Part shown: one piece after another, positions 10,246 through 19,839 of the stretch
Layout: the number at the start of each line of letters is the position of its first letter
How positions within the stretch are numbered: the first letter of the stretch is position 1
Assembly (NCBI RefSeq): GCF_015207455.1
Contig: NZ_JADEWV010000025.1
Location: 1-47,098 of the forward strand
Source: Microcoleus sp. LEGE 07076
Lineage (GTDB): Bacteria; Cyanobacteriota; Cyanobacteriia; Cyanobacteriales; Microcoleaceae
Length of the DNA: 47,098 nucleotides
Direction of reading: 5' to 3'
The notes under the pieces: model-generated
What the model saw: the letters and a program-made list of their open reading frames with translations, nothing else
What the model was told of the DNA's origin: nothing
Database searches by the model: none
Program-made: the position numbers and the translations under genes

Positions 10246-11228
10246 CTTTGCGCTCTCCTAGATACCACCTTCAAAGGCGCTGTACTCAGCACCGGGGAGA
10301 TGGGAGGAAAGGATGGGCAGCACTTAGGTTGCATACGAATAACCATCTTTTTTGTGAATGTGTTTGCAATACTTGTAAAATACCTCACGCATAGAATGCA
10401 AGGCTTTGTGTACTGCCGATACCGTCTGCAAGGCTGCAAGACAGTTTAGTTGTTTTTTTGCGGCAAATAGACCTGACACTGACGATCGCCTCAAGATTCC
10501 TCACAAAGTACGTAGGCGGGACTAAACAAAACTATGTAACATTATGTAAACAGGGCTGACGAGTTCCGCTAGAGGGCATTGTGGATACTTTGCGATCGTT
10601 TACATAGTTGTGTTGTACAGCGCCGACTTACTTGGCCGGTTTCTAGTATTCTCTCTTTGGGTCAAGCCTGCGACTGAGAGTCGGGGAGGTGTGACAATTA
10701 TTTTATTTCCTGCTCTTAGAATAAAGCAATGTTTATTCATCTACTCCCGCAGCAGCATTCGGAGTAGCGAACATAGCGGGGATTGTTGAGGATTCTCAAT
10801 TCTTAGTTGCGGGCGATCGACACGACTTGAAAAATTGACGCTTCGGTTCATCAAGCACAGGTCAGACTAGAATATCACGAGGAGAGCTTTTGACTGCTGA
10901 ATTCTTAACGATCGGCATTTGTGAGCGATTATAAGAAAAAGCATGATTGTAAATCTACCTTCTCGCGCCGGGCGGTAAATATACAGGTAGGCGCAAAGAT
11001 CGGCAATATAGAGATTAAGCTAATAGTCGAGAGTAAGAGGCAAGTGTTGCCCGTCTTTGGCACTCTGATTATGCTTTAACCTGTTAAATTTATTTTTATC
11101 CTCCTGCTAGGCGGTTTTGTCGAACTTTTGGTTCGCTGTACCAGCAAACGCTTTTCATTCGAGATCGGCAACCTGAGCATTATTGACACAGGCTGTCTTC
11201 ACTCAGGAATTAACGGACACAAGGACTC
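10246..11228. other. Gene-free spacer with divergent upstream regions
   Basis: This 983-bp region separates the response regulator (minus) from the GyrA-type gene (plus) and must hold both promoters. I find no ORF with coding character, no tRNA-like cloverleaf and no extended repeat. A conserved small RNA or a long 5' leader for the topoisomerase gene cannot be excluded by eye. Confidence 0.5.
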
Positions 11229-13781
11229 ATGGCTAAACAACTAAACCTACTTTCCGGGCAAGTAATTTCTACGCCTCTGCATGCCGAGATGCAGCAATCG
11301 TACCTCGAATATGCCATGAGTGTGATCGTCGGGCGAGCTTTGCCTGATGTCCGCGACGGTTTAAAACCAGTTCACCGTCGAATTTTGTACGCGATGCACG
11401 AACTCGGTTTGACGCCGGACAGACCTTACCGCAAGTGCGCCCGGGTAGTTGGAGATGTTTTGGGAAAATATCACCCCCACGGCGACCAATCGGTTTACGA
11501 CGCTCTGGTGCGGATGGTTCAGGAGTTTTCGAGCCGCTATCCTTTGCTGGCGGGTCACGGCAATTTCGGTTCGGTGGACAATGACCCGGCTGCTGCGATG
11601 CGATACACGGAAACTCGCCTCGCACCGATCGCCCACGAAGCTATGCTAACCCAAGTCGGCGATGCAACTGTTGATTTTGCCGCTAACTTTGACAGTTCCG
11701 AGCAGGAACCGACCGCACTACCGGCTCAGTTGCCGTTTCTGCTGCTCAATGGCTGTACTGGGATTGCTGTGGGGATGGCAACTAATATTCCACCCCACAA
11801 TTTGGGGGAGGTGGTAGACGGTTTAATTGCTTTGATTGAAAATCCAGAACTCTCGGACGAGAAGTTGATTGAACTGATTCCTGGCCCGGATTTCCCGACC
11901 GGAGGGGAAATCGTCGCTACAGAGGGCATTGTTGATGCCTACACTAAGGGTCGAGGCAGCATTGCGGTCAGGGGTGTGGCTGGGGTGGAAGAAGTGCCTG
12001 GTAATCGCAAGGTGCGGACTAAAACGGCGATCGTGGTCACGGAGTTTCCGTTTCAGGTGAATAAGGCGGCTTGGATTGAAAAGGTGGCGGATTTGGTGAA
12101 TGCCGGTCGCCTCGACGGTATTTCTGATTTGCGCGATGAGAGCGATCGCAATGGCATTCGAGTTGTGATTGAACTCAAGCGGGAATTTACTCCCGAAGCG
12201 GTGCTAGCTCGTCTTTACCAACAAACTGACCTGCAAACAAATTTTGGTGCGATTTTGCTGGCAATTGTCAACGGTCAACCCCGACAGTTGACGCTCAGAC
12301 AATTGTTGCAGGAATTTCTGGATTTCCGAGAAGTGACTCTCACCCGCCGCCACAATTACCAGTTGCAGGTGGCAGAACGTCGCTGTCACATTGTCCAAGG
12401 CTTAATGTTAGCTTTGACAAATCTCGATACTACGATCGACATTCTCCGAAATTCTCCTGACGGTACTACTGCTAAGCAAACTTTCCAAGTTCGCCTCAAT
12501 TTGAGCGAAAGTCAATCTGATGCGATTTTGGCGATGCCGATGCGCCGGCTGACTGGTTTGGAAAGACAAAGTTTGCAGGCTGAGCTTGATGAGTTGATGG
12601 GAAATATTCAAGAATTGCAGCGGTTGTTGAGCGACAGGCGCGAACTCTTGAAGGCTTTGAAGAAGGAATTTCGATCGCTCAAACGCAAGTACGCTGACGA
12701 ACGCCGCACTAAATTTGCTAGGGGAATCGAAGGCGTCCCAAAGGCCCAATCCCCAGTTTCTGGCAAGAAAAATTCTGCTGTCAAGCCTTTGTCGGCGACA
12801 ATGATTGCCTCTAATTTATTGCCGGTTCTTGAGGCTGAGGAAACTATTGTTGAATTTTCGCACAAGCAATATGTGCGGCGCATGCCGACGGGGGAACGTC
12901 CCCGCTCGAAAAGTCGCGAAAAATCGGTTTCAGCTTTAGAAAAAAATGAAGATTTTATTGTGACGGCAGAGCTGACTAAAACCGATCGCACTTTGGTAGT
13001 CTTAACTCCTAATGGCAAGGCTTACCCGCTGAAAGTGGCTGATATTCCTAGTAGTAACGGCAAAGACCGGGGAAAGCCGATTGTTGGTTTGTTGTCCCCG
13101 AGTGCTACCAAAAATAGTGCCGATCTCGCTTTTTCCGAAATCACTGTCGCACACTTTATTTTGCCAGAAAATTCGGAGGGGGCGGAGTTGGTCGCTCTGA
13201 CTCAGCAAGGAAAAATTAAACGCTTGCCGATACAGGAATTGGCCGATTTGACTAATCGTGGCATTACTGTTGTTAAACTCAAGGAGGACGATCGGCTGCG
13301 CTCGGCTAGTCTGAGCAAAGTCGGCGAGCAAGTGGCCGTCGCAACTTCGGGAGGCCGAGTCCTCCGGTTTGATGTCGATGACGAACAACTGCCGCCAATG
13401 GGCCGCAGCGCCCAGGGTTCTCAAGTAACCAGGTTGCGGAAGCAGGAACAGTTGGTGGGTTGTATTACGATCGACCCGGAAGACAGTCTGGTGTTAATTT
13501 CGGAGTTGGGTTGGGCTAAACGAATGCCTGCTGGTTCTGTCAGACTGACTAACCGGGGCGAAATTGGCACTCAAGCTTTTCGCTTTGCAGAGCCTAAAGA
13601 TGCTTTGGTTGGCTTGTTGCAAGCTGTTCCCGGTACGGATGTTAAGCTCTTTACTACTTCTGGCCGCTTGTTGCGATCGACTACTGATGCTATAGCTTTT
13701 TGGGGGAAAGATGCTGCGGGCGATCGAGTTTTTGACCTAAATCCCGGTGAAAAAATTATCAAGGTTATTAGCAGTCAGTAG
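11229..13781 (+). CDS. Type IIA topoisomerase subunit A (GyrA/ParC-type)
   Basis: This 850-residue breakage-reunion subunit pairs with a GyrB/ParE ATPase to pass DNA strands. The N-terminal domain has the family hallmark [20 protein letters not shown] (residues 34-53). The catalytic tyrosine is Y126 in [15 protein letters not shown]. The C-terminal part (from about 510) is a beta-pinwheel DNA-wrapping domain, but I see no canonical QRRGGKG GyrA box, only a weak GKDRGKP match. Cyanobacteria often carry two GyrA-like paralogs, and the [12 protein letters not shown] start fits the ParC-like one as I recall it, so gyrA and parC cannot be separated here. In the quinolone-contact loop ([10 protein letters not shown]), Gln87 occupies the place of E. 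coli GyrA Ser83. Confidence 0.93.
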   Translation: MAKQLNLLSGQVISTPLHAEMQQSYLEYAMSVIVGRALPDVRDGLKPVHRRILYAMHELGLTPDRPYRKCARVVGDVLGKYHPHGDQSVYDALVRMVQEFSSRYPLLAGHGNFGSVDNDPAAAMRYTETRLAPIAHEAMLTQVGDATVDFAANFDSSEQEPTALPAQLPFLLLNGCTGIAVGMATNIPPHNLGEVVDGLIALIENPELSDEKLIELIPGPDFPTGGEIVATEGIVDAYTKGRGSIAVRGVAGVEEVPGNRKVRTKTAIVVTEFPFQVNKAAWIEKVADLVNAGRLDGISDLRDESDRNGIRVVIELKREFTPEAVLARLYQQTDLQTNFGAILLAIVNGQPRQLTLRQLLQEFLDFREVTLTRRHNYQLQVAERRCHIVQGLMLALTNLDTTIDILRNSPDGTTAKQTFQVRLNLSESQSDAILAMPMRRLTGLERQSLQAELDELMGNIQELQRLLSDRRELLKALKKEFRSLKRKYADERRTKFARGIEGVPKAQSPVSGKKNSAVKPLSATMIASNLLPVLEAEETIVEFSHKQYVRRMPTGERPRSKSREKSVSALEKNEDFIVTAELTKTDRTLVVLTPNGKAYPLKVADIPSSNGKDRGKPIVGLLSPSATKNSADLAFSEITVAHFILPENSEGAELVALTQQGKIKRLPIQELADLTNRGITVVKLKEDDRLRSASLSKVGEQVAVATSGGRVLRFDVDDEQLPPMGRSAQGSQVTRLRKQEQLVGCITIDPEDSLVLISELGWAKRMPAGSVRLTNRGEIGTQAFRFAEPKDALVGLLQAVPGTDVKLFTTSGRLLRSTTDAIAFWGKDAAGDRVFDLNPGEKIIKVISSQ

Positions 13782-13945
13782 TCATTGGCCAAACAGGCCA
13801 AACAGGGAATTGGTCAAACAGGGCATCTGCTCGCTCCGGGCATCGGTAATTGGGAAGCGGTAATTGGGAAGCGGTATGAAGGAATGAAAAGTTGGCTATT
13901 TCACCCTAGAATCCTTTCCAATTACAGAGCTGAATTAGCCATTAT

Positions 13946-13987
13946 CAATTCCCAATTCCCAATTCCCAATTCCCAATTCCCAATTCT
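13946..13987 (+). repeat. Six tandem CAATTCC heptamers upstream of the ABC ATPase gene
   Basis: Five perfect CAATTCC units and a final CAATTCT end 11 bases before the ATG at 13999. Related words (GGTAATTGGGAAGCGG twice near 13845-13873, and CCAAACAGG copies near 13788-13820) fill the rest of the spacer. The array occupies the place where a promoter or ribosome-binding site would be, so copy-number change could affect expression. Confidence 0.85.
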
Positions 13988-13998
13988 AAAATTGTTCG

Positions 13999-15483
13999 AT
14001 GGCGCAAGTTGTATTAGAAAATATTTACAAAAGTTTTCCTCTCCGCCAAGGAGAACCGGAAAAATTAGCAAAAAATGTCGCAGAAAGTGTCTTGCCAGAT
14101 GCCTCTAGCTCTTCGTCTAACAGAGTTTTGCGGCGCATTAACCTGACGGTCGAAGATGGGGAGTTTATGGTGCTGGTTGGGCCTTCTGGCTGCGGAAAAA
14201 GCACTTTGTTACGATCGATCGCCGGTTTGGAAGTTTTGACAGCGGGGAATATTTGGATTGGCGGTAGGCTGCTGAACGATTTGCCTCCTAAAGACCGAAA
14301 TATTGCTATGGTATTTCAAAATTATGCTCTCTATCCTCACTTAACTGTTTACGATAATCTCGCCTTTGGATTGCGCCGCTCGGAAAGTCAGAAGAGAAAT
14401 ACAAGTCCCAAGCAGCCAGAAGAAAAAGGTAAGTCGCAAGAAACAAGAACAGAAATACAAGTCGGAATAGGTAAGAAGTCCGATGGAACAAGGAACAAGG
14501 AAGAAGGAAAAGGTAAGAAGGAAGCAGCGACAGAAACAAAAAAAGGAGACAGGGATCAGGGAGAAGCTATCAAAAATAAGGTCAAAGAGGTGATTGATTA
14601 TTTAGCTTTGCATACTTTAAATAACGGTCGAATATACACTGTATGGGAAGATTTTTTAGTGGGAGCTACTCGCAAGTTGCCTCGGGGTTTGCGTTATTGG
14701 TCAGAACGGGAAAAGGCAGTAGAAAACCGAGTCCTGAATGTAGCTAAATTATTGCAAATAGAACCGCTTTTAAATCGCTTACCGAAACAACTTTCGGGAG
14801 GACAAAAGCAGCGGGTAGCTTTGGGTAGGGCGATGGCTCGAAATCCTGAAGTTTTTTTGATGGACGAACCGCTATCGAATCTTGATGCGAAATTGAGGGC
14901 CCAAACGAGATCGCAAATTGTGCAGTTGCAGCGACAGTTGGGAACTACGACTATTTATGTGACTCACGACCAGACTGAGGCGATGACTATGGGCGATCGC
15001 ATTGCTATTATGAATGCAGGCCAGCTTCAGCAAGTCGCTCAACCTCTGGAGCTTTACAACAAGCCGGCTAATCTATTTGTGGCTGAGTTTATTGGTTCTC
15101 CACCAATGAATTTTTTGGCGGTGCAATTTACAGCCCCGCTGTTGATTTCTCACCCGCAATTTCGCTTTACTTTACCGGATATTTGGGCAAAAAATTTACA
15201 ACAATATGACGGGCGAGAGTTAATTTTGGGCATCCGACCGGAACATCTGAGCATTCACCCTCCTGCTACTAAAAATGTGTCTGTACAAGTGGAAGTTGTG
15301 GAGGCTTTGGGACCGGAAACTTATTTGCGGGTGTGTTTGACTGATGCTCCGGCCGTGCGGATGCAAGTACGGGTTCCAGCAGAGCGATCGATCCGAGTTG
15401 GCGAGGAACTTTGGCTGGCCGTCGCCCATGACAAAATTCACTTGTTTGACCCTGATACCGAGTTGGCTATTTTTCCTCGCTAG
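13999..15483 (+). CDS. Sugar-type ABC transporter ATP-binding protein with long internal insertion
   Basis: This MalK/UgpC-type importer ATPase energises uptake of sugars or related solutes from the cytoplasmic side. Walker A is at 61-69 (GPSGCGKST), the Q-loop at Q107, the signature LSGGQ at 265-269, Walker B at 285-290 (VFLMDE), and the switch His in YVTHDQTEAM; a C-terminal TOBE-type regulatory domain follows. The protein has 494 residues where MalK has about 370. The Q-loop to signature distance is about 158 residues instead of the usual ~50. Residues 131-190 of the insertion are Lys/Glu/Gly/Thr-rich low complexity. No permease or binding-protein genes are adjacent, so the substrate is unknown; orphan UgpC-like ATPases commonly serve several permeases. 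Confidence 0.9.
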   Translation: MAQVVLENIYKSFPLRQGEPEKLAKNVAESVLPDASSSSSNRVLRRINLTVEDGEFMVLVGPSGCGKSTLLRSIAGLEVLTAGNIWIGGRLLNDLPPKDRNIAMVFQNYALYPHLTVYDNLAFGLRRSESQKRNTSPKQPEEKGKSQETRTEIQVGIGKKSDGTRNKEEGKGKKEAATETKKGDRDQGEAIKNKVKEVIDYLALHTLNNGRIYTVWEDFLVGATRKLPRGLRYWSEREKAVENRVLNVAKLLQIEPLLNRLPKQLSGGQKQRVALGRAMARNPEVFLMDEPLSNLDAKLRAQTRSQIVQLQRQLGTTTIYVTHDQTEAMTMGDRIAIMNAGQLQQVAQPLELYNKPANLFVAEFIGSPPMNFLAVQFTAPLLISHPQFRFTLPDIWAKNLQQYDGRELILGIRPEHLSIHPPATKNVSVQVEVVEALGPETYLRVCLTDAPAVRMQVRVPAERSIRVGEELWLAVAHDKIHLFDPDTELAIFPR

Positions 15484-15602
15484 GTAAAATTATTAAGGTC
15501 GATCGAGCTTTGCCACCGAATTCACACACTTGCACTTTTTTCAATTTCTTGTTATATTTATTCACACAAGCCTGACAAAAGTTAACCAAAGGAGTTCGCA
15601 CT

Positions 15603-15755
15603 ATGCAACAACAAAAACGCAACGCTTGGAACTGGGGCTTCAGCGAAGGAGCTGAAAATTGGAACGGTCGTTTCGCGATGATTGGTTTCTCCGCCGCTGT
15701 TATTATCGAATTGGTTTCAGGTCAAGGCCTACTTCACTTCTGGGGCCTACTATAG
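15603..15755 (+). CDS. High light-inducible protein (HLIP, single-helix CAB-like)
   Basis: This 50-residue protein has the chlorophyll-a/b-binding-like motif ENWNGRFAMIGFSAAVIIEL (residues 18-37). The conserved E, N, R and M/G positions are those that bind chlorophyll and mediate helix packing in HLIPs, and the single membrane helix spans about residues 24-44. Such proteins sit in thylakoids and protect photosystem assembly intermediates under high light. AAAGGAG (15588-15594) lies 8 bases before the ATG, and an AT-rich TATATT-type -10 candidate lies near 15552-15558. It is probably monocistronic. The family is clear; which of the several paralogs it is cannot be told. Confidence 0.93.
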   Translation: MQQQKRNAWNWGFSEGAENWNGRFAMIGFSAAVIIELVSGQGLLHFWGLL

Positions 15756-15825
15756 TAAGATTTGAGATTTGAGATTGCACAATTAGCAAGCCATTCTTTT
15801 TTTCAACTCAATCTAAATTATTAGT

Positions 15826-16030
15826 TAGGGCTTGCTGATTTAACCAAAAACCTAGATCAATCAATGGATTGAGAGGGTTCACAAGTGTAGGAGGTGCAAG
15901 GAATAAGCTTTGAAACCATCAAAAGTCAATCAATTCCAACTTTGATTACTGACTATTCTTACCTCCTCTAATTCGGACTTCTGACTCGTGACTCCTACCC
16001 TTAACGAAAAAACTTTTTCAGCAAGCCCTA
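15826..16030. mobile_element. MITE-like element with 13-bp terminal inverted repeats
   Basis: TAGGGCTTGCTGA (15826-15838) and its perfect complement TCAGCAAGCCCTA (16018-16030) bound a 205-bp segment with no coding potential. The size, AT-rich interior and exact terminal repeats fit a miniature inverted-repeat element mobilised by a transposase elsewhere. The right end is repeated again at 16095-16107. No clear target duplication is visible because the right flank is duplicated. It lies between the HLIP gene and the 3' end of sigA. Confidence 0.6.
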
Positions 16031-16110
16031 GTTTCTTACCTCCTCTAATTCCGACTTCTGACTTCTGACTCCTACCCTTAACGAAAAGACTTTTTCAGTA
16101 AGCCCTAGTT
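15956..16110. repeat. 77-bp tandem duplication at the MITE right end
   Basis: 15956-16033 and 16033-16110 are near-identical with period 77, sharing TTCTTACCTCCTCTAATTC, GACTCCTACCCTTAACGAAA and the AAGCCCTAGTT end. The few substitutions (for example AAAAAAC versus AAAAGAC) show it is not perfectly recent. It duplicates the right terminus of the adjacent inverted-repeat element. Confidence 0.8.
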
Positions 16111-16134
16111 AAGATTTTTCAGACAATGCAAAGC

Positions 16135-16160
16135 TTGGGAGTTCCTTTCGGGACTCCCAA
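16135..16160 (+). terminator. Stem-loop followed by short T-run
   Basis: TTGGGAGTTCC (16135-16145) pairs with GGGACTCCCAA (16150-16160), allowing one G-U, around a TTTC loop, and AATTTTG follows. It could end plus-strand transcription from the HLIP gene or, less convincingly, minus-strand sigA transcription. Confidence 0.45.
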
Positions 16161-16268
16161 AATTTTGCCCGTGCGCTTTTAGCAGCGCAATTTTTGCAGC
16201 GGGATTTACCCGCAGCAAATACTGACTTGCTCCCCTGCTGCTAGGCGAAAAGTTTTTAACAGGTATCG

Positions 16269-16303
16269 CTCTTTTGGGGGCAGGGGGTTGCCCCCCACAA
16301 GAG
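16269..16303 (-). terminator. GC-rich hairpin just past sigA
   Basis: GGGGGCA (16276-16282) / TGCCCCC (16289-16295) with an outer CTCTT/AAGAG stem lies 38 bases beyond the sigA stop. It is strong, but no U-run follows on the minus strand, so termination is likely but not certain. Confidence 0.4.
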
Positions 16304-16340
16304 TGCGAATCATTCTTTTGGGTGATGCCAGACAAATACT

Positions 16341-17510
16341 CTAGCGGATATATTCTTTTAAGATGCTATTGCGGTTGGGATGGCGCAACTTCCGCAGCGC
16401 TTTAGCCTCGATTTGACGAATCCGCTCGCGAGTGACATTAAAGATTTGACCGATTTCCTCTAATGTCTTCATCCGTCCGTCATCTAAGCCGTAACGCAGG
16501 CGCAACACATCTCGCTCCCGGGGGCTGAGAGTATCCAAAACGCTTTCTAAATCTTCTCTTAGCAAGTTTTTCGAGACTTGATCTTCTGGTGTTTCTCCGT
16601 CAGATTCAATAAAGTCTCCCAGACGCGAGTCTTCCTCTTTGCCGATCGGAGTTTCTAGAGAAATTGGCAACTGTGCGGATTTAGCAATGAAGCGCAACTT
16701 CTCGATCGTCATTTCCATCTTAGTGGCGATTTCTTCTTCCGTAGGCTTGCGGCCCATTTCCTGAGACAGAAGTTTGGTAGTTTTTTTGATCCGCGAGATG
16801 GTTTCGTAAAGGTGAACTGGTAGGCGAATAGTCCGGGATTGGTCGGCAATTGCTCTGGTGATGGCTTGACGTATCCACCAAGTTGCATAGGTGGAAAATT
16901 TGTAGCCTTTTTCGTGATCGAATTTTTCCGCAGCTCGGATCAGACCCAAAGAGCCTTCCTGAATCAAATCTTGGAAAGACAAACCGCGGTTCATGTACTT
17001 TTTGGCGATCGACACCACCAAACGCAGGTTTGATTGCACCATCTTCTCCTTGGCCCGCCGACCGACGTGGAGTCGGTGACGGAACGCCGGCAGTGCCATA
17101 TCCACAGCATTAGCCCACTCGTTGTCTTTGGGTTCGCGGTCTAACTCTTCGAGCAGCTGTTCTCTAACTCGCTCTAATTCCAGCAAATCGGCAATCTTGC
17201 GGGCGAGTTCAATCTCTTCGTCAGCTCGCAGCAGTCTAATTCGACCGATTTCTTGGAGGTAAAGACGAATAGAGTCTTCTGTATAGTGCTTTTTCTTTGC
17301 CTGCACCCGGCGGCGGGCTTTGGCGGCTTTGCCAGCTTTAGTGTCGTCTTCCTCTGATGGGTTGTCTAGAAAATCTTCTCGATCGTCATCTTCGTCGATA
17401 AACAGTTCCAACTCGCTTTCGGGTAGAACGCTTTTGGCGTTCCGAAGCAAATCGATTGTTTCCATTTCTGGTGTGATTTTGGTTTCGAGTACGGTATTAG
17501 CCTGGATCAT
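16341..17510 (-). CDS. sigA: RNA polymerase principal sigma factor SigA (group 1 sigma-70)
   Basis: This 389-residue sigma factor directs housekeeping transcription by the polymerase encoded at the window start. Region 1.2 is around [20 protein letters not shown]. Region 2 has [40 protein letters not shown] and [20 protein letters not shown]. Region 3 follows, and region 4.2 contains [23 protein letters not shown] 17510 gives the family-typical start [17 protein letters not shown] and has AGGAAG 7 bases upstream; the frame is open for another 69 codons upstream, but that extension is not sigma-like. The acidic/Lys-rich N-terminal linker is normal. The full set of core promoter-recognition motifs points to the essential group 1 factor. 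Confidence 0.95.
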   Translation of the reverse strand: MIQANTVLETKITPEMETIDLLRNAKSVLPESELELFIDEDDDREDFLDNPSEEDDTKAGKAAKARRRVQAKKKHYTEDSIRLYLQEIGRIRLLRADEEIELARKIADLLELERVREQLLEELDREPKDNEWANAVDMALPAFRHRLHVGRRAKEKMVQSNLRLVVSIAKKYMNRGLSFQDLIQEGSLGLIRAAEKFDHEKGYKFSTYATWWIRQAITRAIADQSRTIRLPVHLYETISRIKKTTKLLSQEMGRKPTEEEIATKMEMTIEKLRFIAKSAQLPISLETPIGKEEDSRLGDFIESDGETPEDQVSKNLLREDLESVLDTLSPRERDVLRLRYGLDDGRMKTLEEIGQIFNVTRERIRQIEAKALRKLRHPNRNSILKEYIR

Positions 17511-19182
17511 GCCGCCTTCCTCATGCTCCTGAATTAAAGAATGAATAAATAACAGTGGAATAGTGTCTGTTTGTAGTTTAGACAAATTAGCCAGTCTTGA
17601 CATTTCTGCCAGAAAAAATAGTGGAATTTTCGGTCTGCCAAATGAAGCAGTGACCGAAACTGCACCAGTTTTACAAGTCAAATTTCGACTTTTGGTGGAA
17701 AGAAGCACCGAGTACATTCAATAATCGCAGATTTTTAATTTCGCGACCTAGATTGAGGGTGTGGCTTTTTCTTTCGCATCGATAAATCGCATCATCTGGA
17801 TATCTTACCCAGAGAAACGAACTTAGATATCCGATCGATCGCACGTCAAAATACTGGCTTTTTTACGCGGGACTTTCGATCTTTTACCAGTAACAGTTTT
17901 CTGGCACCGAACCCTCTAACTTTTGTGTTTGAGGTGTCGAACTTTTGATTTACCTGCTGCGTGCGAGTGACGATTTTGTCATAAGACATCACAGTTGCAC
18001 GGCGAATTTTCGCCATCTTGGATGTGAGTCTGCTGCTTCAATCGCAACACTCTTAGAGTCGAAGCATCAAATGGTGAGAATCGGATCTTACAAAGTCCCT
18101 TCCGATTGTAGCCGTTCTCACAAAAAATGGAAGCTATTTTCCGTTTTTTGTCAAGAACTCGGAAAACTTTGTCAGCTTAGCTTGACAATAGTGACTCATG
18201 GCCGCTCCAGCTAAAGCCTGAGAACGGCCCATAAAAACTTGGGTACGGTCGAACGGCGCTGTTTTCGGCGCCTGTGTGGGTTAACGGCTGCAGCGCAGTC
18301 TGCCAGACAATGAGCAGACAATGTTTGACTTGCCGGAATTGAGACCAATAAAATCGGTGTAGATGCACCCATCATTACCCTGTTTCCCTGAATTGAATCA
18401 TACGCAATCTGCGATCGAATAAAGCTTGCGAGCTTTAGTTGTAAATCGGCAACTCTAGATTAGAAACCGACTATTTCCCCAAATGAAGCGTTGCGGGTTT
18501 AGTAGTGCAACAGGGGCGTTCATTGTTAAGTTAGCTCAAATCCCAGAAATTGGGTTTAATTATGACGTTAAATCACATTAAGTTCTTAACGTCACCTTCT
18601 CATTTAAGCAGTTCGACACGAGTTTGTCGCCGTCAGTGGCAAAACCACCCGGATAAATTCTACTCATAGTCAACCCGCCGCGCAACTGGCGACCGCAAAC
18701 TTCTCTCAAGTTTTCTGGCTTTGGGCTCGCACTCGGGCGATCGCGAGTTTTGACAGGCAACACAATTGGCTATTTCCCGGAGGAACAACTTCATGGTTCC
18801 TTTCAATATATCGTAACAGTGTGAAGCTTTGATAAAGCAACTAAATCAATTTTAGGTGAAATTACTGGCGTTGTGCGGATAATTTTAAGCAGACAGAACA
18901 AAAGCCGCATGGGGCGTTGGTGCAACTGTCGGCAGATGATAACTCTGCAAGAAAAGGAAAATTTACCCAGTTAGCGATGTGCTTGCTATTGTTGGAGAAG
19001 GCACAAGCTGCAGAATGCGCTTAAAGATGTGGAGCGGTAGGACGCTGGTGCGATCGCTCAAAGTTTTGTTACATTTATTTACAGCGTATCGTCCGAAAGC
19101 GCGGTTCTAGGTTTGATCTCTAAATCATCGATCGCGCTGCTAGCTCAGCAATGACGAGAGCGAAATTTGTCTATAAAGTTGA
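17511..19182. other. Long gene-free region upstream of sigA
   Basis: About 1.7 kb with no ORF that shows family resemblance or steady coding bias. The beginning should hold sigA promoter(s); a long leader is common for this gene in cyanobacteria. Small hairpins are visible, for example AAAGCT-TGCG-AGCTTT near 18422-18437 and a GGCGC/GCGCC stem near 18255-18272, but no RNA gene I can name. Confidence 0.45.
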
Positions 19183-19815
19183 TTATACCTGCTTACTATT
19201 GATGATTTCTAATAAACCTTGATAAAAGACTTTGAAGCTTTTAGAGCGATTTGATTTAGGATTCATATATTTAGAAATTTCGCTAGAGGCTTTATATTTT
19301 TCTAGTCCTCCCGGATGATATCCAGCTTTTTTCAGGACTCTTTCCAAAGCCTCCCATGTACCCCCTTTAATAGCATCGGGGTCGCGATACGGTTGTTGAT
19401 TAGCTATATTGGCAGAGACTTTAGGATAAGCTTGGCGAATTGCTGGAACGTCTCCAAAAAACCATGCTTCTAATTCTTCTACCACAATTCGATTTAAGAC
19501 TTGAAATGATTTATCTTTTTGACAGGAAGATTTAGTGATTAATCCGGCTAATATTGCTATATCTTCTAGTTGTTTTTTTAATTTAAGACAATCTTCTCGA
19601 TCTTCATCTATTAAAATAACAATTTTCCAATCCGGGGGAAGCCATGCTTGATAACCTTTCAAACGATTAGGCACTTTAGCAAGTAAATCTGGTTTTCCTC
19701 GAAAAGCATGAATCTTACAGCTAACAGTCGATGGCAATATTTTCGGCAAAAGCTGGGTCAAAGCTGATTCTAGGGAGGCTTCTTCCACTAAAAACTCAAG
19801 ATGCAAAATGCTCAC
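19183..19815 (-). CDS. DUF4276 family protein (TOPRIM-like), partner of upstream ATPase
   Basis: A 210-residue protein matching the DUF4276 pattern: N-terminal HLEFLVEEASLESAL with E11/E12, KIVILIDEDRED with D70 and D72 (the DxD of a TOPRIM-like fold), IVVEELEAWFFGD near 111-122, then YRDPDAIKGGTWEALERVL and a C-terminal NRSKSFKVF. These acidic residues are those expected to bind metal in TOPRIM nucleases. The start is GTG (19815), with GAGAAG overlapping it; TTG four codons in is an alternative. It begins 24 bases after the ATPase gene ends, so the two form an operon. ATPase plus TOPRIM pairs (OLD, Gabija, AbiL-type) act in phage defence; that role is inference here. Confidence 0.8.
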   Translation of the reverse strand: MSILHLEFLVEEASLESALTQLLPKILPSTVSCKIHAFRGKPDLLAKVPNRLKGYQAWLPPDWKIVILIDEDREDCLKLKKQLEDIAILAGLITKSSCQKDKSFQVLNRIVVEELEAWFFGDVPAIRQAYPKVSANIANQQPYRDPDAIKGGTWEALERVLKKAGYHPGGLEKYKASSEISKYMNPKSNRSKSFKVFYQGLLEIINSKQV

Positions 19816-19839
19816 CTTCTCTTTATTTTAAGTTTAAAA

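Noticed and set aside
13785..14108. Open frame between the topoisomerase and ABC ATPase genes
   Set aside because: It translates spacer repeats (CCAAACAGG, CAATTCC) and overlaps the 5' end of the ABC gene in another frame, with no family features.
16105..16335. 76-codon minus-strand frame directly after sigA
   Set aside because: It spans two hairpins and the MITE end, has no family resemblance, and is better explained as 3' untranslated DNA.
17945..18763. Short open frames on both strands upstream of sigA
   Set aside because: No ribosome-binding sites, motifs or codon bias; a long sigA leader is more likely.
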